Assembly (NCBI GenBank): GCA_015233565.1
Contig: JADFXM010000066.1
Coordinates: 1-36,751, forward strand
DNA from: Candidatus Rifleibacteriota bacterium
GTDB lineage: Bacteria > Muiribacteriota > Ozemobacteria > Ozemobacterales > Ozemobacteraceae
DNA: 36,751 bases
Direction of reading: 5' to 3'
The notes beneath the pieces are model-generated. The model was not told the origin of the DNA. It searched no databases and saw nothing but the letters and a program-made list of their open reading frames with translations. The position numbers and the translations under genes were made by a program. Each line of letters begins with the position of its first letter. The first letter of the stretch is position 1. Below are positions 1-7,013 of this stretch, piece by piece.

Positions 1-38
1 ATAATTTTCCTTTTCCCTTAAAAAAATAAATCTCTTAC

Positions 39-55
39 AGCTTCTATAAGAAGCT
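39..55. other. Small perfect hairpin upstream of the GC-rich gene
   Basis: AGCTTCT and AGAAGCT form a 7-bp perfect stem with an ATA loop. It lies in the AT-rich leader before the first gene, and no T-run follows on either strand, so it is not a clear terminator. The rest of 1-131 shows nothing except the ribosome binding site of the next gene. Confidence 0.3.
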
Positions 56-131
56 ATTGGAATCAATTGTCCCGAAAATTCTAACATACTTTTTCTGGGA
101 CTTTTAGCACTTTTATCGAAAGGACACCCTG

Positions 132-2897
132 GTGGAAGATCCCTTGGGTGGACAAGGAGTGATTGACGGCGAGAGCGCTGAAACATCGCTCCTATATGGC
201 TCCTGGCCCGGAGGGGGTTCTGCACCCACCCCACTTGCTGCCGGGGCTTGGGCAGCGTTGGCAACTCAGGCTGTTAGCTTTGTTCGCCACCATCTCTCCC
301 ATCCAGATTCTGCCAACATTTTCATCGCGAACGAGAAACCGACACGTATCACCTTGATTCCAGCCGAACCCTTTGCGTTTCCTTCGCGAACTCTTTCGGA
401 ACAATCGGTGGAAACCATCAGATTGGTGGAAGTTCGGGGGCTGACGATTGAACAGAGGCTAGACCTAGCCGCTGAACTCAACGCAACAGCGTTGTGGAAA
501 ATCATTGCGGATGCTGAGGACAACGTTTCGGAAGCCCTGCTTCTGGCTGGTTGGCTTGCTTCGGATGATCGGTGCAATGAAAGCCTGCTCGGCTGGGTTC
601 TGGACAATACCCATGGCCCGGTTGCCGAGGAGGGACTGGCCGTGCGCATTGTCCTCGGAACCGCCGATCCTGGGCTTCGCCGACACCGTTTGCTGGGGGT
701 AACGGAAGCTGCCTATGCTCGTCGTTTATTGCTTTCTTCCAGGGTATTCCCAACTCCATATGATAACGCAGCGCCGATTGAGCAACTCCAGGCTGGGGCG
801 GTGCAACGTTTGACCACCGCGGGGCGTATTGATCAGGCCTGCGAACTCTCCACCCGCTGTTCCGTTCCTCCCTCTCAATTGGGCGGGTTACGCGAAAACC
901 TAATCGGACGCATCCTCGACCGCACAGTTCCAGCCAATGAACGTCTTCACCTAGTCGGTTATTCCAAAAGAATTTTTCCTGACCTGGTGGGAAAAATAAG
1001 GCTTAAGAACGGTTTAGCTTGCGATCCACTGCCGACTTTATCGGCCTGGTCAATGCTTGACGATTCAAGCCGCGGATTCACCAGTCTGACCATTGCTCCG
1101 GAGGCCGTGCGCTCGGCCTTGGCAACAGTTGATGTTTCGGTAGTTGTTGTCGCCCTTGAAGTGACCAGGAAACTGGCTTTCTTAGCCCCCGAAGAGGGGG
1201 TAGGGTTCTCAGCAGAGGTGCTTGCTCTCTGCCACGACAAGCGTATCGAACCAAGGCTGATTCAGACACGTTTATGCGCCCGTGCACGTGACGTCCATTC
1301 CCTGATTTTTGCAGCTCTTGGCGGAGTCGGGGCCTGGGAGGCCCTGAATGAAGTAATAAACGCAATGCTTTCGGTCAACCTGGGTGTTTCTTTGGGAATG
1401 CACTTCCGAGGCCTGAGTGCTAACAAAATATCAGTCGAGCAGGTGGGTGCTCTGCTCGTTCGATGGGTAGCCGATCACACCCGTCCCGTGGAGGAACGGC
1501 TACAAGCCCGCGAAGCCTTGTCAGTGCTGGCAGCTGAAGGAGCCGCAGTGCATCGCAACCAACCACTCCCCTCACCTGAGGGTCGGGTCGCAGCCCGCAA
1601 GACCGATGACCTGTTAATCACGGTTCTGACTGATCCAACGGAACCGGAGGATTTTAAATCTGCTATCCGAAATTCCCTTACCCGCTGGATGCCGGACCGC
1701 ATCCCCTCATTACAGAAAAACATTATTGCCCGCGAAACAGTGCCCTCTATCACAGCTCTGCAACCCGGTCAATCTATTGCCGGAATCGATAGGAACGAGG
1801 TCCTCGCCCTTCTGCGCGACCCTGAGGCCGCTCCCAGTCACTTACTGGGAGCGATTGCACTTTCTGAACCATTTATCCGCATGACACCGGATCTCGCGGT
1901 TGAGCTTGAATCCCTGCTGCGTGCACGGATTGCCGATTTCCGCAGGCTTACCGATCGGGGTCGAGTCATCACTGTGGCGGTGGAAGCTCACTTCGCTCAT
2001 CGTTCGATCTGGCGCCAGCTCAAACCAAGCCTACGACCGAGTTCCCTGGACCTGCGCACAAGCCTGTGCAATATCGCGGAAGCTCAGGAAGCACCTGCGA
2101 AAAGCGAAAGAAGTCTCGCCGCGGCATTGGCTGAAACAGTAACTGATTACCTTACCCCTACCCACACTGAAACGATCGCAGCCGGCCTGAAGTCGGTCAT
2201 TGCAGATCGTAAATCCAGTGCATGGACACGTCTCCACGCCTTTCATGCCTTGTCGACACTACGAGACCAGAGGGCCAAGGCCGATAAGATGCTGTTCACC
2301 TCGGTAGCCGATCCCAGCGAAGATCCTGTGCTTCGCACCGAAGCCCACCCGTTGCTGGCGTCACGCCTGCCACAGCAGGTATACGACCTTCAGACTCAGG
2401 GACTGCTGCCACGTCCACCCATTCCGCCGGTCAACTCCCTCTTCCACAACCTGCCATGCTTCGAACGCGACACAGAGGGCGAATGGGTGCTGACACCCGA
2501 AGCAATGCAGCTCGGCAACCTAGTCTATCCCGATGATCTGATCACCACCCTGCGCGACTCAGCACGAAATCCAGCCCGCGCCTGCGCTGCGGCAGCCTTG
2601 GCACCACTTGTTGCACAACGTCTGCCCGCCCTTGCCGGTTTACTAACCAATGCCCTACAAAGCGCTTTGAGTAGTGTGGCGGAAATTAACGTTGAAGTAG
2701 CGGGACGCACTCATACCTTTCGCCTGAACCAACTTTGCACCGAGGGGCTGCGCACAATTGGTGTCCCACAGCAACCAGTTGATGCAATAAATGAAATGTA
2801 CCATCTGTTGGGCTCAATCAAGCACTCCAAAGCGACAATCCAATATAGACCCTATATTTTTTTCATTTTATCATTTTTTTTGGAAAAAAAATGTTAG
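132..2897 (+). CDS. Large alpha-helical (HEAT-like) protein of foreign composition
   Basis: I do not recognise a family. The 921-residue product has no signal peptide and no membrane segment apart from a hydrophobic tail. It consists of amphipathic helices rich in Ala, Leu and Arg, the look of a HEAT/ARM-type alpha-solenoid; this is inferred from texture, not a domain match. The start is GTG, chosen because AAAGGA lies 7 bases upstream. The gene is far more GC-rich than every neighbour and prefers C/G at third codon positions. Composition switches abruptly near 2840, where the reading frame runs into T-rich DNA and ends with a hydrophobic tail (YRPYIFFILSFFLEKKC). That suggests the original 3' end was lost and replaced by host sequence. 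It stands alone, with no recognisable mobile-element gene nearby. It could be a transferred gene or a truncated fragment of a longer protein. Confidence 0.7.
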   Translation: MEDPLGGQGVIDGESAETSLLYGSWPGGGSAPTPLAAGAWAALATQAVSFVRHHLSHPDSANIFIANEKPTRITLIPAEPFAFPSRTLSEQSVETIRLVEVRGLTIEQRLDLAAELNATALWKIIADAEDNVSEALLLAGWLASDDRCNESLLGWVLDNTHGPVAEEGLAVRIVLGTADPGLRRHRLLGVTEAAYARRLLLSSRVFPTPYDNAAPIEQLQAGAVQRLTTAGRIDQACELSTRCSVPPSQLGGLRENLIGRILDRTVPANERLHLVGYSKRIFPDLVGKIRLKNGLACDPLPTLSAWSMLDDSSRGFTSLTIAPEAVRSALATVDVSVVVVALEVTRKLAFLAPEEGVGFSAEVLALCHDKRIEPRLIQTRLCARARDVHSLIFAALGGVGAWEALNEVINAMLSVNLGVSLGMHFRGLSANKISVEQVGALLVRWVADHTRPVEERLQAREALSVLAAEGAAVHRNQPLPSPEGRVAARKTDDLLITVLTDPTEPEDFKSAIRNSLTRWMPDRIPSLQKNIIARETVPSITALQPGQSIAGIDRNEVLALLRDPEAAPSHLLGAIALSEPFIRMTPDLAVELESLLRARIADFRRLTDRGRVITVAVEAHFAHRSIWRQLKPSLRPSSLDLRTSLCNIAEAQEAPAKSERSLAAALAETVTDYLTPTHTETIAAGLKSVIADRKSSAWTRLHAFHALSTLRDQRAKADKMLFTSVADPSEDPVLRTEAHPLLASRLPQQVYDLQTQGLLPRPPIPPVNSLFHNLPCFERDTEGEWVLTPEAMQLGNLVYPDDLITTLRDSARNPARACAAAALAPLVAQRLPALAGLLTNALQSALSSVAEINVEVAGRTHTFRLNQLCTEGLRTIGVPQQPVDAINEMYHLLGSIKHSKATIQYRPYIFFILSFFLEKKC

Positions 2898-3060
2898 AGT
2901 AGTATGAAAAGCAAAAGCGAGGGTTTGATCTTGAGTTCCTGGATTGTTCAGAAGTGGCTTTACAAAGCATTAATGCAGATGTATCAGCTGCAGTCTTCGC
3001 ATTTTCGTGGTTGTCGAATGAGAAGGTTTCCTTTTACCCTAAAGAAAGTGAGAATCAACA

Positions 3061-3912
3061 ATGCAAATTTCGCCGTTAATCTCCAACCGTAGTAAGCTCA
3101 TTTTGTTGGCGATCCTCTTTGTTACATTCACCCCACCTTCTATGGCTTGTGGAACATGCGCCTATGCGCTCTGGGAAATGGGACTGCCACCAGCCTGGCT
3201 CTGGATGACAAGTATGCTTCTTTGGCATTTGTCCTTCACTTATTTGAATTTTAAAAGTGGAGGGCAATTAACAAATATTCCATCTTTCATTGAGACGATT
3301 ATTGGCCTTTTCATTCTTCTGCTGATAAGCGCGGCCGCACTGGGACCGATCGCTTTTCTTATTTTTCTCTTTCATCCTGGACAACTTTTATTCGGATTGT
3401 TGTTCGGCAGCTTGAGTAAGATTGATGAAAAAAGCTTAAAAACTGTTAAAAGGAATATGAAAGCCGGTCTTCTTTTTTTTGCGATTCTTCTGGCGATCAG
3501 CTTCACCTTGAAATCTCAAAGAACCACAGCCGATTGGCTATTGAAATGGGAAAGAACCTCGCCCGGCGTAGTACTCTTGGGAAAAATTGAAAAAGGTGAG
3601 AAAACAATAAGTAAGGATGAACTTCGACAACTTGAAACCCAAGGAAGTACTGGCTTGGTCTGCAAAATAGCAGGAAAGCTGGCGGAGCTGAAGGAACCTG
3701 CTTTCGATGTTCCTCTGCTTATCGGAGTTCTGGAAAGATCTGATCTGCAAGAGGAAGATCGCAAAAGGCTGTGGAAAGCTTTGAAAACACTTACTGAACT
3801 TTCCCTTCCAGTCGAAGCTTCCCCCCAAGACTGGAGAGCTGCCTGGAAAGGCATTTCCGACAGCAGATCATCTCCTTCACCAGCATCAAAAACAGCATCG
3901 TCAAGCTCATAA
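3061..3912 (+). CDS. Membrane protein with soluble C-terminal domain, unknown function
   Basis: The family is not recognised. The 283-residue product starts with a hydrophobic segment (about residues 12-28) that ends at a Cys motif (ACGTC); this could be a signal sequence or a first membrane span. Further hydrophobic stretches lie near residues 46-62, 82-110 and 135-150. A charged, soluble region of about 100 residues follows. The last 17 residues are Ser/Pro-rich low complexity. Codon texture is AT-rich like the rest of the window and unlike the preceding gene. The ribosome binding site is weak (GAAAGTGAG, about 7 bases before the ATG). An open frame on the opposite strand overlaps its 3' end, so the exact C-terminus is uncertain. 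No functional partner is evident from its neighbours. Confidence 0.6.
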   Translation: MQISPLISNRSKLILLAILFVTFTPPSMACGTCAYALWEMGLPPAWLWMTSMLLWHLSFTYLNFKSGGQLTNIPSFIETIIGLFILLLISAAALGPIAFLIFLFHPGQLLFGLLFGSLSKIDEKSLKTVKRNMKAGLLFFAILLAISFTLKSQRTTADWLLKWERTSPGVVLLGKIEKGEKTISKDELRQLETQGSTGLVCKIAGKLAELKEPAFDVPLLIGVLERSDLQEEDRKRLWKALKTLTELSLPVEASPQDWRAAWKGISDSRSSPSPASKTASSSS

Positions 3913-4540
3913 TCAGGCAAAAGATATGGAATTGTCGATTTTGGGGAATTGGGATGCACATCCATCACTTCACCTGGCCCTGCTAGGTTAATTTGACCCA
4001 CTTTGCTGTTGTCGCAGAGATACCCGATAACTCCTTTGTCTTTTAATCCACGATCAAATCTGATCTTTTGTCTGACGTTTATTAGGAAAAATAGATTTTG
4101 ATCTAGGCCGAAGTTCCCGAGTGAAAAAGCCATCTTGTTATGACCTGAAGCCAAAAAGAAGCCTTTTTTGCCTGCTTTTTCTGTCCATGTAAATTTGACG
4201 CTTGAAATTAGCATTTGAAGATGGTTTCAAGGGTTTTCCTACTGTCCAGTAAAAACCGTCTGAAAAATGCCTTAAATTCGTTTACAGATCAGGATTTCAA
4301 TAGATTTTGCGTCCGGAACTTCTGTCTAGGGCGAAGGAAATAAATTTCGATTTGCTTCCTCCCACTTGGAAAGGACAAATAGTGAGAATAGCTTCAGAAT
4401 TCGACTTTAAAGTTTATTAAACTTTTTTTTGTAAGACCTGACTCTTTACGTTTCACGATTTGTACCAACACTAGAACGGAACGGTTCTTGAATTCGCTTC
4501 AGCACTTAAATTAATAATTCCTGTCTCCCTCACCCACAGT
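3913..4540. other. Gene-poor stretch with a possible degraded minus-strand ORF
   Basis: About 630 bases hold no convincing gene. An open frame on the minus strand begins with ATG at 4214 and runs into the preceding gene, to 3516. Its first roughly 110 residues have a plausible protein texture, including a GYLCDNSKVGQINLAGPGE stretch. There is no ribosome binding site, and the remainder is the Ser-rich shadow of the plus-strand gene. It may be a decayed gene fragment. A short AT-rich hairpin with a T-run lies at 4409-4430. Confidence 0.35.
4409..4430 (+). terminator. Weak AT-rich intrinsic-terminator-like hairpin
   Basis: AAAGTTT and AAACTTT form a 7-bp stem with an ATT loop, followed by five more T. 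The stem has only one GC pair, so termination would be weak. It lies about 500 bases after the membrane protein gene and 130 bases before the promoter of the beta-propeller gene. Confidence 0.3.
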
Positions 4541-4569
4541 TTGACTTATCCCATTAGAGGTTCTATACT
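4541..4569 (+). promoter_or_regulatory. Near-consensus sigma-70 promoter of the YncE-like gene
   Basis: TTGACT at 4541-4546 is followed after exactly 17 bases by TATACT at 4564-4569. Each hexamer matches the consensus at five of six positions. Transcription should begin near 4576, giving an untranslated leader of about 33 bases that contains the strong AAGGAGG ribosome binding site (4593-4599). Confidence 0.75.
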
Positions 4570-4609
4570 GCTTGCGTTTCTCTTAAGAAACCAAGGAGGA
4601 CAAAACTAA

Positions 4610-5680
4610 ATGTTCAACCGAAATTATCTTACCCTTTCTGTTTTATTGGCAATCTGCAGCAGTGCTCTTTTTGCTGCCCCAACAACCGGGTCTGCATCAA
4701 ATTCCGAGGCAACACCATCGCAATATGCAATTGTTAACACATTCCATGTTGAAGGAGAAGGTGGCTGGGACTACATCACCATGGATGACTCATCCGGAAG
4801 ATTGTTTGTTTCACACGCGACGGTCGTTAACGTTTTGGAAGCAAAAACCGGAAAACTTCTTGGTACAATTCCCGATACGCAAGGTGTTCACGGAATATCA
4901 GTTGCAACTGATCTGAAAAAGGGTTTCACCAGCAATGGAAAAGCCGATTCAGTCACAGTATTCGATATAGAGAGCCTCAAAACTCTCGGAACCGTCCAAG
5001 TCAGTGGTAAGAACCCGGATGCAATTTTGTATGACCCGATTTCGCACAATGTTTTCACTTTCAATGGCAAAACTTCTAATGCAACAGTTATCGACGCCAA
5101 AGAACAGAAGGTCATTGCAACAATTGCGCTCGATGGCAAACCCGAATTTCCTACAACAAATGGCAAGGGCATAATCTACGTGAACATCGAAGACAAAAAC
5201 GAAATCCAGGTAATCGATACAAAAACTCTCAAGGTCACAGCAACATGGTCAATCGCACCCAATGAAGAGCCGTCGGGGATGGCAATCGACATAGAGAATG
5301 GCCGTTTGTTCAGCGTTTGCGGGAACAAAGTGATGACAGTTGTTGACACTCAGTCAGGAAAAGTCATTACTACCCTGCCTATCGGGGAACATGCGGATGG
5401 AGCCGCCTTTGATCCCGGACTGAAACGTGCCTACAGCTCAAACGGAGATGGAACACTAACCGTTATCCAGGAAGTCGATAAAGACACCTTCAAGGTTCTT
5501 GAGAATTTCCCAACAATAAAAGGCGCAAGGACAATCGGATTAAGCGCTGCAACACACCACACATATCTTCCTACCGCAGAATTCGGCCCCGCCCCCGCCC
5601 CAACCACTGATCATCCAAAGCAACGACCTAGCATCAAGCCAGGGACCTTCAAAATTCTCGATATCGCTCCGAAAAACTGA
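4610..5680 (+). CDS. Secreted YncE-family beta-propeller protein
   Basis: The 356-residue product has a typical Sec signal peptide with probable cleavage after ALFAA near residue 23. It is followed by repeated blades of about 42-45 residues carrying the pattern (T)VxxVIDxxTxKVxxTI and GxxxNGKxxSxTVFD. This is the YncE / YVTN-type seven-bladed beta-propeller fold, found in periplasmic or secreted proteins. The biochemical role of most members is unknown; some bind DNA, metals or cell-surface ligands. The C-terminus has a Pro/Ala-rich stretch (about residues 325-340) before the last strand. The start is well supported by AAGGAGG 10 bases upstream and a strong promoter, so it is probably well expressed. 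It appears monocistronic, because a structured intergenic region follows. Confidence 0.85.
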   Translation: MFNRNYLTLSVLLAICSSALFAAPTTGSASNSEATPSQYAIVNTFHVEGEGGWDYITMDDSSGRLFVSHATVVNVLEAKTGKLLGTIPDTQGVHGISVATDLKKGFTSNGKADSVTVFDIESLKTLGTVQVSGKNPDAILYDPISHNVFTFNGKTSNATVIDAKEQKVIATIALDGKPEFPTTNGKGIIYVNIEDKNEIQVIDTKTLKVTATWSIAPNEEPSGMAIDIENGRLFSVCGNKVMTVVDTQSGKVITTLPIGEHADGAAFDPGLKRAYSSNGDGTLTVIQEVDKDTFKVLENFPTIKGARTIGLSAATHHTYLPTAEFGPAPAPTTDHPKQRPSIKPGTFKILDIAPKN

Positions 5681-5697
5681 TTTTTTGGAATTTCCTT

Positions 5698-5823
5698 GAT
5701 GGCCGCCCCTTCGGCCGGTCATCGCCAGGATAAGCTACGTTTCATACCTAAGCTTGTGCCAGTTTCAGCACCAGCCATCAAACGGATGAAGCTGACACCC
5801 CAGTGGGGCTGCTTATCCTGGCG
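5698..5823. ncRNA. Candidate structured RNA or multi-hairpin element
   Basis: A perfect 13-bp outer stem pairs CGCCAGGATAAGC (5723-5735) with GCTTATCCTGGCG (5811-5823). Inside it are three further hairpins in series: GTGC/GCAC (5756-5771), CATC/GATG (5776-5788) and CCCC/GGGG with a 3-base loop (5798-5808). Just upstream, GGCCG/CGGCC (5701-5716) forms another hairpin. The element is GC-richer than its AT-rich surroundings and lies directly after the beta-propeller gene stop. This is the layout of a multibranched RNA, but no known RNA family is recognised. Alternatives are a repetitive palindromic element or an elaborate 3' end structure. No T-run follows. Confidence 0.4.
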
Positions 5824-5995
5824 TTATTTCTTCTGGTTACAGCCTCAGACATCCCAATCTCGGGGATTTAAATTTGGTATCATTTTTTCGATTGCTGAAT
5901 TGCCAACTTGCTTTTGAAGAAATCTTCTGATTTATTTTCATGTAAGTTGGTCTCAGGATAAAATCCAACCGAAAAGTATTCCAAAATCATAAAAC

Positions 5996-6110
5996 TATCT
6001 TTTGAAGCCCTTTTCCGAGAAAATGCAAACTATCGATACCAGGAATTCTGAGCCTAGGGATTCTACCTCCGAAAAATTTCTGGTAGCATCCTTGGGCGCG
6101 GATTTCCGAT
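5996..6110 (+). repeat. Diverged direct repeat, copy 1
   Basis: This stretch shares a core CAGGAATTCTGAG (6041-6053), a TAGGGATTC-like motif just after it, and upstream TTTTGAAG and CCGA-GAAAATG blocks with a second copy about 893 bases downstream. Order and approximate spacing of the blocks are kept, so an old duplication is likely. There is no coding sense in it. Confidence 0.4.
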
Positions 6111-6319
6111 TTGAAACTCTACAATTCTGATCAATTCATATGCATCAGGAGATCTGAAATTATACCAATTCCAATTAGTTCGTTCATACGCCTTGTTTCT
6201 CGCTTCAGATCTGCGTAAAGTTAGATTTTATCTGACAGAAATGAATGTTTCAACCATCCAGTAAGGGATCCTTATTTTCCCGAAAATTTCGTTTTTTCTT
6301 GGAGAATAAAGCGATCCCT

Positions 6320-6496
6320 TTACATTTTGGTCAAATCAAAGTCCTTGGGGAAGTGCACGTATTTTTTGGGATTGGTATTACAGTTCATTTCATTCTGAAT
6401 AATTGCTTTGATTTCCTCGATTTTCATTTCTTCACTGTCGGTGAGCAGGTTCGAATTTTGACGGTGGTAGGCACGTTTTTTCTCACGGCTTGCCAT
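6320..6496 (-). CDS. Possible 58-residue hydrophilic small protein
   Basis: The minus strand encodes a 58-residue basic, then acidic, protein that begins MASREKKRAYHRQNSNLL and ends FPKDFDLTKM. Its composition is that of a genuine soluble protein and its codons look used. The frame is too short to stand out by length. The start ATG lies inside the left arm of a long palindrome, and no Shine-Dalgarno sequence is present. It could therefore be the remnant of a longer gene cut by the palindrome, or a small protein expressed from a hairpin leader. No family is recognised. Confidence 0.3.
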   Translation of the reverse strand: MASREKKRAYHRQNSNLLTDSEEMKIEEIKAIIQNEMNCNTNPKKYVHFPKDFDLTKM

Positions 6497-6573
6497 GTCC
6501 GGAGAGCCTTGTCAAGGGCCAGTTCGCTTCGCTCATCGCCTTCGTCGACCCTTGACAAGGCTCTCCGACCATG
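6494..6573. repeat. Long GC-rich palindrome (25-bp arms)
   Basis: GGAGAGCCTTGTCAAGGG (6501-6518) is the exact reverse complement of 6549-6566. The match continues outwards to arms of about 25 bases with two mismatches, around a 30-base loop. It is GC-rich in an AT-rich intergenic region. The size and isolation resemble a repetitive extragenic palindrome or a small non-autonomous element, and no transposase is visible. A short hairpin GGCTG/CAGCC followed by TTTT lies just beyond it at 6590-6608. Confidence 0.7.
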
Positions 6574-6611
6574 ACGTTTTATTTTTATCGGCTGCAAGAC
6601 AGCCTTTTGCC

Positions 6612-6848
6612 TTATGGCAAGCGAGAAATTCTAAAAAACCCACTACCGTCAAAAAACCCACCGTCAATGAAGTCATTTCGCCCATTTTCCAATTTGCCTA
6701 GCACAATCACACAGGTAAACACAAAATTCATTAGAGTTAGAATTCCAATTCCCGAGGATATAGTCTTGAGACCATTTTCCCAAAGCCTGAAAACGTGAAC
6801 TCGTTTGGATGAGATTTCTGCCCTAACTTTTGGATTATTTGGTCTCAA
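6612..6848 (-). CDS. Doubtful small membrane protein
   Basis: An open frame from a TTG codon encodes 78 residues: a basic N-terminus, one hydrophobic segment (about residues 35-52, ILTLMNFVFTCVIVLG) and a C-terminal tail with a repeated GGFFDG/SGFF unit. The tail is encoded by a near-duplicate GACGGT..GGGTTTTTT unit. There is no ribosome binding site. It reads towards the palindrome and the 58-residue frame on the same strand. It may be a small membrane protein or a gene remnant. Confidence 0.2.
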   Translation of the reverse strand: MRPNNPKVRAEISSKRVHVFRLWENGLKTISSGIGILTLMNFVFTCVIVLGKLENGRNDFIDGGFFDGSGFFRISRLP

Positions 6849-6887
6849 AACAAAATTCGGGTTGAAAACTTTTTAATCTCTACGAAA

Positions 6888-6990
6888 TCGGCTTTTGAAG
6901 CTGAGCAACCGAAGAAAATGAAGTATAGGACAACAGGAATTCTGAGAGTAGGGGATTCAATTTAATTCAATGGAGAAGTGGATTTTTGTT
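6888..6990 (+). repeat. Diverged direct repeat, copy 2
   Basis: CAGGAATTCTGAG at 6934-6946 is identical to 6041-6053 in copy 1 and is followed by TAGGGGATTC. TTTTGAAG and CCGAAGAAAATG blocks precede it, as in copy 1. The two copies bracket the palindrome and the small-ORF region, as the ends of an old duplicated or inserted segment might. Confidence 0.4.
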
Positions 6991-7013
6991 TCCGCGTCGT
7001 AGAGAGTTTTTCT

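Noticed and set aside
2904..3092. 62-residue plus-strand open frame before the membrane protein
   Set aside because: It overlaps the start of the next gene in another frame, and lacks a ribosome binding site and protein-like composition.
3516..4214. 232-residue minus-strand open frame
   Set aside because: Its second half is the Ser-rich shadow of the plus-strand membrane protein gene and it has no ribosome binding site. Only the first part could be a decayed gene, so it is noted in the intergenic entry and not called.
5696..5917. 73-residue plus-strand open frame
   Set aside because: It is the accidental translation of the multi-hairpin element, with no ribosome binding site and no protein-like texture.
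6440..6470. tRNA T-arm-like GGTTCGAAT
   Set aside because: No acceptor, D or anticodon arm can be built around it, and it lies within the small minus-strand frame.
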